A stretch of DNA of 64,000 bases from Lutimaribacter pacificus (GCF_900142185.1 NZ_FQZZ01000001.1:744001-808000), one strand, 5' to 3'; shown: positions 37,584 through 46,659, counted from the stretch's first letter. Numbers and translations are program-made. Notes: generated from the letters alone by a model not told the origin.

Positions 37584-37682
37584 TCACCTGTTCAGGCAGG
37601 ATATGGCGGCCAGCCGCCGCCACAGCGCCACCCAGCCCGCGGGCTGGCATAGCGGCAGGTGTTGTGTGCGCAGGGGGTGCAT
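37584..37682 (-). CDS. Possible 32-residue peptide coupled to kynU
   Basis: An ATG overlaps the kynU stop (TGATG) and opens 32 codons: MHPLRTQHLPLCQPAGWVAL then WRRLAAISCLNR. It fills most of the gap to kynA, has a Trp-rich hydrophobic middle and no recognisable family. It could be a real coupled microprotein or an accident of high GC content. Confidence 0.25.
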   Translation of the reverse strand: MHPLRTQHLPLCQPAGWVALWRRLAAISCLNR

Positions 37683-38875
37683 CAGGTCACCCGGGCGCGG
37701 GTCTTGTATTCGGGGCGATCCCACAGGCCGTTCTGCATCACGTCGGCGACGATCGCCACGGCGGCATCGACATCGCCCTCGTCGATATAGAGCGGGGTGA
37801 AGCCGAAGCGCATGATGTCGGGGGCGCGGAAATCGCCGATCACGCCGCGGGCGATCAGCGCCTGCATCGCGGCATAGCCTTCGGTAAAGCGGAAGGACAC
37901 CTGGCTGCCGCGCAGGGCATGGTCGCGCGGGGTGGCGAGATCGAGCATCGGGCAGGCGGATTCGACGCCTGCGATGAAGCGGTCGGTCAGGGCCAGCGAT
38001 TGCGCGCGGATCGCGCCCATGTCGGTCATGTCCCAGATGTCCAGCGCGGATTCGAGCGCGGCCAGCGCCAGCACCGGGGGCGTGCCCACGCGCATCCGTT
38101 CGATGCCGGGGCCGGGGCGGTAGCTGGGTTCGAACGCGAAGGGCGCGTCATGGCCGAGCCAGCCCGACAGCGCCGGCAGCGCGGCATCGGCATGGCGCGG
38201 GTTGACGTAGATGAAGGCCGGCGATCCCGGCCCGCCATTGAGGTATTTATAGGTGCAGCCCACCGCGAAATCCGCGTTCGCGCGCTTCAGGTCCACCGGG
38301 GTTGCCCCGGCGGTATGGGCCAGATCCCAGACGGTTACGACGCCATGCTCATGTGCCTTAGCGGTCAGCGCCGCCATGTCGTGCATCCGGCCGGTGCGGT
38401 AATCGACCTCGGTGATCATCGTCACGGCGATCTCGTCGGTGATGTTGTCGGCGACCTCTTCGGGGGCGACGACGCGCAGCTCATACCCCCGGTCCAGAAA
38501 ACCGATCAGTCCCTCGGCCATGTAGAGATCGGACGGGAAGTTGCCACTGTCCGACAGGATCACGCGGCGGTCGGGATTCATGGCGATGGCCGAAGCCAGC
38601 GCCTGGTAGACCTTGATCGACAGCGTGTCGCCCATCACCACATGGCCCGGCTCGGCCCCGATCAGGCGGGCGATGCGGTCGCCGACGCGGGTGGGTTGTT
38701 CCATCCAGCCGGCCTTGTTCCAGCCGGTGATCAGCATCTCGCCCCATTCGTCCTGCATGGTGCGGGCCATGCGCTGCTGCGCGTGGCGGGGCAGCGGGCC
38801 CAGCGAATTGCCGTCGAGATAGATCACGCCGTCCGGCAGGTGGAACCGGGCCTTGGTGGCGGAGAAATCGGTCAT
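37682..38875 (-). CDS. kynU: Kynureninase
   Basis: 397 residues, PLP-dependent. Splits kynurenine into anthranilate and alanine. The family start VIYLDGNSLGPLP, GWNKAGWMEQPTRVGDRIA, the phosphate-binding SDSGNFPSDLYMAEG, TVWDLAHTAGATPVDL and the Schiff-base lysine in VGCTYKYLNGGPGSP are present. It is the first gene of the kynU-kynA pair. The 317 bp upstream contain an ATGCTT/AAGCAT palindrome and repeat copy B. Confidence 0.96.
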   Translation of the reverse strand: MTDFSATKARFHLPDGVIYLDGNSLGPLPRHAQQRMARTMQDEWGEMLITGWNKAGWMEQPTRVGDRIARLIGAEPGHVVMGDTLSIKVYQALASAIAMNPDRRVILSDSGNFPSDLYMAEGLIGFLDRGYELRVVAPEEVADNITDEIAVTMITEVDYRTGRMHDMAALTAKAHEHGVVTVWDLAHTAGATPVDLKRANADFAVGCTYKYLNGGPGSPAFIYVNPRHADAALPALSGWLGHDAPFAFEPSYRPGPGIERMRVGTPPVLALAALESALDIWDMTDMGAIRAQSLALTDRFIAGVESACPMLDLATPRDHALRGSQVSFRFTEGYAAMQALIARGVIGDFRAPDIMRFGFTPLYIDEGDVDAAVAIVADVMQNGLWDRPEYKTRARVT

Positions 38876-38900
38876 GGGGGCCTCCGGCGAAATTTATTTT

Positions 38901-38913
38901 ATGCTTGAAGCAT
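38901..38913 (-). promoter_or_regulatory. Palindrome upstream of kynU
   Basis: ATGCTTGAAGCAT is a 6-1-6 perfect inverted repeat 26 bp before the kynU start, next to an AT-rich stretch that may hold the -10 region. Kynurenine genes in other bacteria are controlled by an Lrp/AsnC-type KynR. No such gene lies here, so the link is only a suggestion. Confidence 0.3.
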
Positions 38914-39000
38914 CTGCGGGATGCCTAACCCCTTTGCCGGTGTGTGTCCAGAAAAATCCGGGTGTGGGGAGGTTTCCCTCCACGTATGAACGCCGCGCCA

Positions 39001-39167
39001 GCCCGGAACAGCCGCGCAGCGGCCCGGGCATCGCACGGCCGCCCCCCGGCCGGGCGATTGGCTGCCGCAAGCATTCCGCTTTGAGGGAGGGCGTGGCTGC
39101 GCGATAAAGTGGCAGCTACAGAGGTAGGATCGCCCGACCGCGGCCATGCGATGCCCTTCTGTTGCGC
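39001..39167 (-). repeat. Structured interspersed repeat, copy B (~167 bp)
   Basis: An inverted copy of 22169-22334. Conserved blocks include CAATCGCCCGGCCGGGGGGC (on the minus strand), GGGCATCGCACGGCCG and GCGCAACAGA. The copies differ by scattered substitutions rather than gaps, so they are related but not freshly duplicated. This copy sits in the 317-bp space between the end of the SDR gene and the start of kynU. The rest of that space holds only the kynU leader and no other gene that I can see. Confidence 0.75.
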
Positions 39168-39192
39168 CCGCCGACCCGAACCCGCCCGACAG

Positions 39193-39954
39193 CTACCGCC
39201 CGACGACCTGCCCGCCGGCGATCATGATCTCCTGTCCGTTCACGCTTTCCGATCCGGGCCGGCACAGCCACAGCGCGGCGGCGGCGACCTCTTCGGGGGC
39301 GATCAGGCGGTTGTGGCGGTTCGATTCGACCATGATCTGTTTCGCGGCGTCGGCGCTGATGCCGGCGCGGTCCCTGATGGCGTCGACGTTGCGGGTGATG
39401 ATGTCGGTATCGACATAGCCCGGGCAGATCGAGTTGAAGGTATAGGGCTCGCCCAGGAAATCCTCGGCCAGGCTGCGCATCATGCCGACCACGCCATGTT
39501 TCGAGGCGGAATAGGCGCCACCGCCCGGCAGCCCGCGCACACCCGCGATGGAACTGACCGCCAGAACCCGGCCCCAGCCGGTGCCCAGCATCGAGCGCAT
39601 CCCCTCGCGCACGGTCCAGAACACGCCGTCGAGATTGGTGGCCATGATCCTGCGCCACAGTTCGGTGTCGGTCTTGTGCAGCTTGCGGCCCTCCGCGATG
39701 CCGGCATTGGCGACGATGATCTGCAGCGGCCCGCGCGCATCCACCGCCGTGTCGATCACGTCGCGCACCTGCGCCTCGTCGGTCACGTCCATGGCGATGC
39801 CGTGCAGCCCGCCACCCGCGACCTTGTCCAGCACCTCCTGCCGGCGGCCGGTGATGGTGACCTGCGCGCCCTCGTCGGCCAGCGCCCGCGCGATGGCCAG
39901 CCCGATGCCGGTGCCGCCGCCGGTGACGAGCGCGTGTTTTCCCTCGATGCTCAT
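39193..39954 (-). CDS. Short-chain dehydrogenase/reductase
   Basis: 253 residues. NAD(P)-binding TGGGTGIG (about 11-18), IVANAGIAEG in the middle and the catalytic Ser-Tyr-Lys set in VSSIAGVRGLPGGGAYSASK. The NAG and ICPGYVDTDI regions fit classical SDRs of the 3-oxoacyl-ACP reductase/3-hydroxybutyrate dehydrogenase type. The substrate cannot be told from sequence. It is divergent from the MBL-fold gene and does not obviously belong with kynU. Confidence 0.85.
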   Translation of the reverse strand: MSIEGKHALVTGGGTGIGLAIARALADEGAQVTITGRRQEVLDKVAGGGLHGIAMDVTDEAQVRDVIDTAVDARGPLQIIVANAGIAEGRKLHKTDTELWRRIMATNLDGVFWTVREGMRSMLGTGWGRVLAVSSIAGVRGLPGGGAYSASKHGVVGMMRSLAEDFLGEPYTFNSICPGYVDTDIITRNVDAIRDRAGISADAAKQIMVESNRHNRLIAPEEVAAAALWLCRPGSESVNGQEIMIAGGQVVGR

Positions 39955-40064
39955 GCCGTGATCCTCCCTCGGTGTCCGCGCCAGACTAGCGGTTCGCACG
40001 GGGCTGGCAAGCCGCGCCGTTGCGTCGCCGGTATGCGCCTGCACACCATCGCCTTTACTTTGGT

Positions 40065-40080
40065 ATTCATATCTGTGAAT
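40065..40080. promoter_or_regulatory. Inverted repeat ATTCA-N6-TGAAT upstream of the MBL-fold gene
   Basis: ATTCATATCTGTGAAT is an AT-rich inverted repeat 30 bp before the ATG of the MBL-fold gene. It resembles the operator shape of ArsR-type repressors such as BigR, but no regulator is nearby and the match is short. Confidence 0.3.
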
Positions 40081-40110
40081 TTGTGCGTAACGACCTGCAG
40101 GGAGGAGATC

Positions 40111-41064
40111 ATGGTGCGTTTCACGACAAGTTTTGCAGCCCTTGCGCTGGGTGCCGGCATGGCGCTGGCGCATGAGGATATCGCCGACAAGTATCCGCAG
40201 TCCGAGCTTTACAACAAGCCGGTAGAGTTCATTCCGAATGTCTGGTCCGCGATCGGCGCGACCGCGCCGCCGACCTATGAAAACGCGGGCCATAACAACA
40301 ACCTGAGCTTCGTGATCACCGGCGACGGGGTGGTGGTGATCAATGGCGGCGCGTCCTACCGCCTGGCGCGGGCGCTGCATGACGAGATCAGGCAGATCAC
40401 CGACCAGCCGGTAAAGCTGGTGATCAACGAGAACGGACAGGGCCACGCGATCCTGGGCAATTCCTACTGGGCCGGGCAGGGGGTCGATATCCTGGCGCAT
40501 GAGGATGCCATTCACGAGGTGAAGGAAAACGGCGATTTCATCCTGCAGGGAATGCAGGGCTATAACCGGGACAAGGCCGAGGGCACCACGGTCGTTCCCG
40601 CCAATATCAGTTTCTCCGACCGCCACGATTTCCAGATGGGCGACGTGACGTTCGAGGTGCTGCACCTTGGCCCCGCGCACGGGCCGGGCGATACGCAGGT
40701 CTGGATTCCGCAATGGTCGGTGGTGATCGCGGGCGATATCGCGTTTCATGAGCGGATGCCGCCGATCTTTGCCGATACCTGCACAAGCTGCTGGATCGAA
40801 ACCTTCGAAGGGCCGTTCACCGATCTGGGCGCAACCTACGTGATACCGGGCCACGGGCATCCCACCAACATGGGTACCGTCACCATCGGCACGGTTGATT
40901 ACCTGCGCGACCTGCGCGAAAAGATCGGTGCGCATATCGACGAGGGTGGCGACCTGGCCGGCGCCTATTACGTCGATCAGGCGAAATGGGAATACATGGA
41001 CACGTTCGAGGAACTGGCCACCAAGAATGCCGGCCGCGTCTTCGAAGAGATGGAGTGGGAATGA
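40111..41064 (+). CDS. Periplasmic metallo-beta-lactamase-fold protein with altered metal motif
   Basis: 317 residues with a signal peptide (about 1-20, TTSFAALALGAGMALA). The MBL fold is clear: NNNLSFVITGDGVVVINGG, VWIPQWSVVIAGDIAFHERMPP, and YVIPGHGHPTN near 244-252. The usual HxHxDH motif between strand and helix is replaced by INENGQGHAI (residues 105-114), which aligns as N108-x-Q110-x-H112-A113, so three of four standard ligands are missing. His190, Asp209 and His248 remain. A DTCTSCW motif (222-228) follows. A strong GGAGGAG ribosome site precedes the ATG. It is probably a one-metal or non-catalytic member. The family resembles SoxH/quinoprotein-relay hydrolases. Confidence 0.8.
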   Translation: MVRFTTSFAALALGAGMALAHEDIADKYPQSELYNKPVEFIPNVWSAIGATAPPTYENAGHNNNLSFVITGDGVVVINGGASYRLARALHDEIRQITDQPVKLVINENGQGHAILGNSYWAGQGVDILAHEDAIHEVKENGDFILQGMQGYNRDKAEGTTVVPANISFSDRHDFQMGDVTFEVLHLGPAHGPGDTQVWIPQWSVVIAGDIAFHERMPPIFADTCTSCWIETFEGPFTDLGATYVIPGHGHPTNMGTVTIGTVDYLRDLREKIGAHIDEGGDLAGAYYVDQAKWEYMDTFEELATKNAGRVFEEMEWE

Positions 41065-41089
41065 CCGACCGCCGGGCGGGGCCGCGCCG

Positions 41090-41548
41090 ATGCGGATAAG
41101 CCGCTGGATCGACCTGCCGCCGGTCTGGTTGCTGGCGGCGCTTGCGCTGGCCTGGGTTCAGGCCAGCCGGTTCCCGATGGGGCTGAGCCTGGGCGGCCCG
41201 GTCACCGATTTCCTGGGCGGCATCCTGGCGGGGGGCGGTATCGTGATGATGCTGCTGGCCGCCTACGAGATGCGCCGCCAGCACACCACCATCATCCCCC
41301 ACCGCGAGGCCGCCCGCCTGGTCACCAGCGGCATCTACCGCCGCACGCGCAACCCGATCTACCTGGGCGACGTGCTGGTTCTGGCGGGGATGATCCTGCG
41401 CTGGGACGCGGTTCTTTCGCTGCCGCTGATCCCGATTTTCGTCTGGATTATCGAGCGAAGATTCATCATACCCGAAGAGAACCGCCTGCGGCGTAAATTT
41501 CGGGCAGATTTTGCCCGCTACGCCCAGAAAACGCGGCGTTGGGTTTGA
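41090..41548 (+). CDS. Membrane methyltransferase, isoprenylcysteine methyltransferase-like (PEMT family)
   Basis: 152 residues with about four hydrophobic segments (about 9-24, 41-57, 93-108, 112-124). The S-adenosylmethionine-binding signature of the ICMT/PEMT fold is present: GIYRRTRNPIYLGDVLVLAG and a C-terminal IPEENRLRRKFRADFARYAQKTRRW. The true acceptor is unknown; bacterial members methylate lipids or unknown substrates. It lies 25 bp after the MBL-fold gene, probably in one transcript. Confidence 0.82.
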   Translation: MRISRWIDLPPVWLLAALALAWVQASRFPMGLSLGGPVTDFLGGILAGGGIVMMLLAAYEMRRQHTTIIPHREAARLVTSGIYRRTRNPIYLGDVLVLAGMILRWDAVLSLPLIPIFVWIIERRFIIPEENRLRRKFRADFARYAQKTRRWV

Positions 41549-41585
41549 CAATCCGCGACATTTTGGCAATCGAAGGCATCGGGAA

Positions 41586-41608
41586 TCTTTGCAAATGTTG
41601 CGCAAAGA
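41586..41608 (+). promoter_or_regulatory. Inverted repeat in the pntA promoter region
   Basis: TCTTTGC (41586-41592) and GCAAAGA (41602-41608) form a 7-bp inverted repeat with a 9-base spacer. It overlaps a possible promoter (TTGCAA, 17 bases, TACACA) 60 to 90 bp before the pntA GTG. It may be a repressor or activator site. Confidence 0.35.
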
Positions 41609-41674
41609 AATTACACAGCAGGGCCGCCCCATGCGGGTGGCCAAATCGTATCTGCCGAGAAAGGGGATGGACAG

Positions 41675-43246
41675 GTGAAAATCGGAACGCCAAAGGAAGT
41701 GTACGAGGGTGAGGCGCGCGTCGCCATGACCCCGGACTCGGCCCAGGCTTTGCAGAAGCTGGGTTACGAATGCGCGATCGAGACCGGGGCCGGCGCGCTG
41801 GCCGGGTTCACGGACGCCGCCTATGAAGAGGCCGGCGTCGAGGTGATCAAGACCCCCGCCGCCCTGTGGAAGGACTGCGATATCGTCGCCAAGGTCCGCC
41901 AGCCCAACGACACCGAGATGAAGCGCCTGCGCAAGGGTCAGACGCTGATTTCCTTCTTCAACCCCGCCGGTAACGAGGCCGGGCTGGAAGCGGCGAAGAA
42001 AAAGGGCGCCAACGTCATCGCCATGGAAATGGTGCCGCGCATCAGCCGCGCGCAGAAGATGGACGCGCTGTCGTCGATGGCCAATATCGCGGGTTACCGC
42101 GCGGTGATCGAGGCGGGCAACAACTATGGCCGTTTCTTCACCGGGCAGATCACCGCCGCGGGCAAGGTGCCGCCGGCCAAGGTGCTGGTGGTGGGTGCCG
42201 GCGTGGCGGGCCTGGCCGCGATCGGCGCGGCGACCAGCCTTGGCGCGATCACCTATGCGTTCGACGTGCGCCCCGAAGTGGCCGAACAGGTTGAATCGAT
42301 GGGGGCGGAGTTCGTCTATCTCGATTTCGAAGAGGAACAGCAGGACGGCGCGGCAACCGGCGGCTATGCCAGCGTGTCCTCGCCTGAGTTCCGCGAGGCG
42401 CAGCTTGCCAAGTTCCGCGAACTGGCGCCCGAGATGGATATCGTCATCACCACCGCGCTGATCCCCAACCGCGAAGCGCCCGAGCTCTGGACCGAGGACA
42501 TGGTCGCCGCGATGAAGCGCGGCTCGGTCATCGTGGACCTTGCGGCGGAAAAGGGCGGCAACTGCAAGCTGACCGTGGCGGACGAAAAGATCGTCACCGA
42601 CAACGGCGTGACGATCATCGGCTATACCGATTTCCCCAGCCGGATGGCCTCGCAGGCGTCGTCGCTTTACGCCACCAACATCCGCCACATGATGACCGAC
42701 CTGACGCCCGAAAAGGACGGCCAGATCAATCACAACATGGAGGATGACGTGATCCGCGGCGCGACCGTGACCTACGATCACGAAATCACCTGGCCGCCGC
42801 CGCCGCCCAAGGTGCAGGCCATCGCGGCACAGAAAAAGGAAAAGCCGAAGGACCTGACGCCGGAAGAGAAAAAGGCGCAGGAAATGGCGGCCTTCAAGGC
42901 GCAGACCAAGAACCAGGTCAGCCTGCTGGTGATCGGTGCGGTGCTGATGCTGATCGTGGGGGCCTTTGCCCCGGCCAGCTTCATGCAGCATTTCATCGTC
43001 TTCGTGCTGGCGGTCTTTGTCGGGTTCCAGGTGATCTGGAACGTGTCGCATTCGCTGCACACGCCGCTGATGGCCGTGACCAACGCCATTTCCGGCATCA
43101 TCATCCTGGGCGCCCTGTTGCAGATCGGCTCGGGCAACTGGCTGGTGGTCGTATTGGCCAGCATCTCGGTGCTGATCGCCTCGATCAACATCGTCGGCGG
43201 TTTCATGGTCACGCGGCGCATGCTGGCCATGTTCCAGAAATCGTAA
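41675..43246 (+). CDS. pntA: NAD(P) transhydrogenase subunit alpha
   Basis: 523 residues, a fused form with the NAD(H)-binding domain I (1 to about 380) and three to four transmembrane helices at the C-terminus (about 415-520). Motifs: [43 protein letters not shown] and [19 protein letters not shown] charged linker ([19 protein letters not shown]) joins the two parts. Together with PntB it couples proton entry to hydride transfer from NADH to NADP+. The GTG start follows GGGGATGGACAG. pntB begins 18 bp later. Confidence 0.95.
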   Translation: MKIGTPKEVYEGEARVAMTPDSAQALQKLGYECAIETGAGALAGFTDAAYEEAGVEVIKTPAALWKDCDIVAKVRQPNDTEMKRLRKGQTLISFFNPAGNEAGLEAAKKKGANVIAMEMVPRISRAQKMDALSSMANIAGYRAVIEAGNNYGRFFTGQITAAGKVPPAKVLVVGAGVAGLAAIGAATSLGAITYAFDVRPEVAEQVESMGAEFVYLDFEEEQQDGAATGGYASVSSPEFREAQLAKFRELAPEMDIVITTALIPNREAPELWTEDMVAAMKRGSVIVDLAAEKGGNCKLTVADEKIVTDNGVTIIGYTDFPSRMASQASSLYATNIRHMMTDLTPEKDGQINHNMEDDVIRGATVTYDHEITWPPPPPKVQAIAAQKKEKPKDLTPEEKKAQEMAAFKAQTKNQVSLLVIGAVLMLIVGAFAPASFMQHFIVFVLAVFVGFQVIWNVSHSLHTPLMAVTNAISGIIILGALLQIGSGNWLVVVLASISVLIASINIVGGFMVTRRMLAMFQKS

Positions 43247-43264
43247 CGGAAGGGGACAGTAAGA

Positions 43265-44740
43265 ATGGCTATCGGAATCGTGTCTGCCGCCTATATCGCG
43301 GCATCTGTTCTCTTCATCCTGTCGCTGGGCGGCCTGTCGGGCCAGGAAAGCGCCAAGCGCGCGGTCTGGTACGGGATCGTCGGCATGGCGCTCGCGGTGC
43401 TGGCCACCGTGTTCGGCCCCGGCATCGGCAACTACCTGATCCTTCTGGTGATGATCGCCATCGGCGCCTATCTGGGCCAGATGGTGGCGGGCAAGGTCGA
43501 GATGACCGAAATGCCCCAGCTTGTCGCCGCGCTGCACAGCTTCGTGGGTCTGGCGGCCGTCTTCATCGGCTTCAACGCGCAGATCGAGATGGGGCGCGTC
43601 GCCGCGATCATGGCCGATGTGCCGGCCAGCCTGAACGCCACCGGGATCGAGACCTGGCTGCACGATCAGGGCATCCAGGGTTTCGCGCTGAAGGTCGCGC
43701 ACAAGACCGCGGTCGAGATCAGTATCCTCAAGGTCGAGGTGTTCCTTGGCGTGTTCATCGGCGCGGTGACCTTTACCGGCTCGGTCGTGGCCTTCGGCAA
43801 GCTGGCGGGCAAGGTCACGTCGGCGGCGAAAAAGCTGCCCGGCGGGCACGCGCTGAACGCCGGGTCGGCGATCATCAGCTTCATCCTGCTGATCATGTAC
43901 ATGAACGGCGCGGGCGGCTGGACGCTGGTGGTGATGTCGCTTTTTGCATTCTTCATCGGCTATCACCTGATCATGGGGATCGGCGGCGCCGACATGCCCG
44001 TGGTGGTGTCGATGCTGAACAGCTATTCCGGCTGGGCGGCGGCGGCCATCGGCTTCAGCCTGGGCAACGACCTGCTGATCGTGACCGGGGCGCTGGTGGG
44101 CTCGTCGGGGGCGATCCTGTCCTACATCATGTGCAAGGCGATGAACCGCTCGTTCATCAGCGTGATCCTCGGCGGCTTCGGCGGCACGAGCGGCCCCGCG
44201 ATGGAGGTCGAGGGCGAGCAGATCGCCATCGACGCCGACGGCGTGGCCGCGGCGCTGGACGAGGCCGACAGCGTGGTCATCGTGCCGGGCTATGGCATGG
44301 CGGTGGCACAGGCGCAGCAGGCGGTCAGCGAACTGACCCGGCGGCTGCGCGCCAAGGGCAAGGAGGTGCGTTTCGCCATCCACCCCGTCGCCGGCCGCCT
44401 GCCCGGGCACATGAACGTGCTGCTGGCCGAGGCCAAGGTGCCCTATGACATCGTGCTGGAGATGGACGAGATCAACGACGATTTCCCCGATACCGACGTG
44501 GCGATCGTCATCGGTTCGAACGACATCGTGAACCCGGCCGCGCAGGACGATCCCAACAGCCCCATCGCCGGGATGCCGGTGCTGGAGGTCTGGAAGGCCA
44601 AGCAGGTCTTCGTGTCCAAGCGCGGGCAGGGCACCGGCTATTCCGGCATCGAGAACCCGCTGTTCTACAAGGAGAACACGCGCATGTTCTACGGTGACGC
44701 CAAGCAGAGCCTTGAGACACTGCTGCAAAAGATCAGCTGA
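43265..44740 (+). CDS. pntB: NAD(P) transhydrogenase subunit beta
   Basis: 491 residues. The first 280 are membrane helices, including [17 protein letters not shown] and [25 protein letters not shown]. The rest is the NADP(H)-binding domain III with [58 protein letters not shown] and a final [18 protein letters not shown]. It works with PntA. A textbook terminator follows the stop. Confidence 0.96.
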   Translation: MAIGIVSAAYIAASVLFILSLGGLSGQESAKRAVWYGIVGMALAVLATVFGPGIGNYLILLVMIAIGAYLGQMVAGKVEMTEMPQLVAALHSFVGLAAVFIGFNAQIEMGRVAAIMADVPASLNATGIETWLHDQGIQGFALKVAHKTAVEISILKVEVFLGVFIGAVTFTGSVVAFGKLAGKVTSAAKKLPGGHALNAGSAIISFILLIMYMNGAGGWTLVVMSLFAFFIGYHLIMGIGGADMPVVVSMLNSYSGWAAAAIGFSLGNDLLIVTGALVGSSGAILSYIMCKAMNRSFISVILGGFGGTSGPAMEVEGEQIAIDADGVAAALDEADSVVIVPGYGMAVAQAQQAVSELTRRLRAKGKEVRFAIHPVAGRLPGHMNVLLAEAKVPYDIVLEMDEINDDFPDTDVAIVIGSNDIVNPAAQDDPNSPIAGMPVLEVWKAKQVFVSKRGQGTGYSGIENPLFYKENTRMFYGDAKQSLETLLQKIS

Positions 44741-44763
44741 GGCCGCAGCGGCCCCATGCATGG

Positions 44764-44796
44764 CCCCCGCCCGGTTCGCGCCGGGCGGGGGTTTTT
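44764..44796 (+). terminator. Intrinsic terminator after pntB
   Basis: CCCCCGCCCGG and CCGGGCGGGGG form an 11-bp stem with a 6-base loop, followed by TTTTT. It starts 23 bp past the pntB stop. Confidence 0.9.
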
Positions 44797-44853
44797 CGTT
44801 GCGACGCGACGTTTGCTTTGACCGGCGCCGCTGGCGGCGGGCAGGCTGGTGCC

Positions 44854-45267
44854 ATGGCACAGGTCGACCGCGCGCTTCTTGACGAGATCCTGTCCCGGCA
44901 GCCCTTCAGCCGGGCGCTGGGCGCGCGGATCGTCCATGCCGAAACCGGCCGCGTCGATTTCCGGCTGGACCTGCGCCCCGATCACCGGCAGCAGCACGGT
45001 TTCGCCCATGGCGGCGTGATCGCGACGCTGGCCGACAATGCCCTGTCCTTCGCGGCGGGCACGGTCATCGGCGACCTGGTGACGGTGGAATTCAAGCTGA
45101 ACTACCTGCGCCCGGGTGTGGGCGAGGCGCTGATCGCGCGCGGTTTCGTGGTATCGCACAGCACCCGGCAGGCGGTGTGCCGCGCCGACATCTGTGCGAT
45201 CTCGGACGGGGATGAGACCCTGATCGCCGCCGCGCAGGGCACGCTGGCGGCGCGCGCGCCTGCGTGA
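44854..45267 (+). CDS. PaaI-like hotdog thioesterase
   Basis: 137 residues of the hotdog fold. The PaaI-type catalytic stretch is HGFAHGGVIATLADNALSFAAG (about 49-70), followed by VEFKLNYLRPGVGEALIARG. These enzymes hydrolyse acyl-CoA or aryl-CoA thioesters. The substrate is not evident and no CoA pathway gene is adjacent. The ATG at 44854 sits after a GC-rich leader. An upstream TTG is in frame but would add 12 residues foreign to the family. Confidence 0.82.
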   Translation: MAQVDRALLDEILSRQPFSRALGARIVHAETGRVDFRLDLRPDHRQQHGFAHGGVIATLADNALSFAAGTVIGDLVTVEFKLNYLRPGVGEALIARGFVVSHSTRQAVCRADICAISDGDETLIAAAQGTLAARAPA

Positions 45268-45378
45268 CAATTAGGCAAGTATGCCATGGTATTCCGCCAA
45301 GTCGTTGGAAACGATACGATTTCCCGTTTATAACACGGCATATCCGGCCCGCCTGCCGGCCAATTCAGGAGCTGTCAT

Positions 45379-46659
45379 ATGGCCCCCATTGCCGATCATC
45401 CGCTGCGCTACCAGCTGGCCAACGAGTTGCACGCGCGCCCGTTCCCGTCGATCCCGACCCCGTCGACCGCGGTGTATCTGGCGGTCAAGCAACCCGAGGG
45501 CGCGGCGGGGCGTGATCGCGCGGCCGACATGGCGCATCTGCTGGCGCTGCTCGACCGCTATGGCGCCCCGCACCCGCAGCCCGGCGCGACGCATTACTCC
45601 GGCAGGCTGGGCCGTTTCCAGCTGAAATGGGAAAGCCACACCGAGTTCGTGACCTACACCGCCTTCATCGACGGGCTGTCCTCGCGGCCGTTCGATCCGG
45701 CGGATTTCGAGGTCTTTCCCCCCGACTGGCTGGACCGGGTTCCCGGCGTGCGCATGACCTCGGCGCTGATCCGGGTCGGGACGTGGAACGACAAGGACAA
45801 GGTAAGCGGCGCGCTGAACGACTGGTTCGTGCCCGAAAGCCTGGCGGTCAGCCGCGTGCTGGACGATGCCGCGGTGATCGCGGGCGATTTCCGCATCGAC
45901 GCGGCGGGGCACCAGCGGTTCGCGGTGTTCGTGGCCCCCGGCACCGGCGACCGGCGGGTGGGGCGCATGGTGCAGCGCCTGTGCGAGATCGAGACCTACA
46001 AGACCATGTCGATGCTGGGCTTTTCCGAGGTCAAGGCGATGTCGCCGCGGATGACCGATATCGACGACCGCCTGACCGATCTGATGGATGAGATGACCGA
46101 CAACGCCACGCCTGCCGAGGATACGCTGGGCAAGCTGCTTCAGGTGTCGGCCGAGCTGGAAACCATGGCGGCGCGCGCCTCGTTCCGGTTCGGGGCGACA
46201 GGCGCCTACGAGGCGATCGTGCACCAGCGGATCGAAGTGCTGCGCGAGCAGCGGTTCGACGGGCGGCAGACCTTCAGCGAGTTCATGATGCGCCGCTACG
46301 ATCCGGCGATGCGCACGGTGAAATCGGCGCAGGGGCGGCTGGCGGCGATGTCGGAACGGGCGATCCGCGCGGGCGACCTGCTGCGCACGCGGGTCGACGT
46401 GGAACGCAGCGCCCAGAACCAGGCGCTGCTGGAAAGCATGAACACCCGCGCCGACATGCAGCTGAAACTGCAACGCACGGTCGAGGGGCTGTCGGTGGTG
46501 GCGATCAGCTACTACGCGGTGTCGCTGGCGGGCTATGCGCTTTATCCCCTTGCCGGGGTTCTGGACCTCAGCAAGGGAAGCCTGATCGCGGCGATCACTC
46601 TGCCGGTAGTGCTGCTTGTGTGGTGGCTGATCCGGCGGCTCCAGCGGTCGCTGCATTAA
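45379..46659 (+). CDS. DUF3422 family membrane-anchored protein
   Basis: 426 residues. The start DHPLRYQLANELHARPFPS and the GRFQLKWESHTEFVTYTAF segment mark DUF3422. A long soluble part with helical stretches is followed by two transmembrane helices at the C-terminus (about 377-395 and 398-418), so it is probably anchored in the inner membrane facing the cytoplasm. Its function is unknown. AGGAG lies 11 bases before the ATG. The last 65 bases overlap the convergent YeeE/YedE gene. Confidence 0.85.
   Translation: MAPIADHPLRYQLANELHARPFPSIPTPSTAVYLAVKQPEGAAGRDRAADMAHLLALLDRYGAPHPQPGATHYSGRLGRFQLKWESHTEFVTYTAFIDGLSSRPFDPADFEVFPPDWLDRVPGVRMTSALIRVGTWNDKDKVSGALNDWFVPESLAVSRVLDDAAVIAGDFRIDAAGHQRFAVFVAPGTGDRRVGRMVQRLCEIETYKTMSMLGFSEVKAMSPRMTDIDDRLTDLMDEMTDNATPAEDTLGKLLQVSAELETMAARASFRFGATGAYEAIVHQRIEVLREQRFDGRQTFSEFMMRRYDPAMRTVKSAQGRLAAMSERAIRAGDLLRTRVDVERSAQNQALLESMNTRADMQLKLQRTVEGLSVVAISYYAVSLAGYALYPLAGVLDLSKGSLIAAITLPVVLLVWWLIRRLQRSLH

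Noticed and set aside
39109-40110. Continuous open frame leading into the MBL-fold gene from 1 kb upstream
   Set aside because: It runs antisense to the SDR gene; the ATG at 40111 with GGAGGAG and a signal peptide is the convincing start.
40880-44860. Very long open frame on the minus strand opposite pntA and pntB
   Set aside because: It mirrors the codon bias of pntAB, encodes a His/Arg/Asp-rich sequence without any family motif and lacks a ribosome site.
45311-45335. GGAAA...CGTT pair before DUF3422 that resembles an EcfG general stress promoter
   Set aside because: The -35 has an extra A and the spacing is about 13 instead of 16-17 bases.
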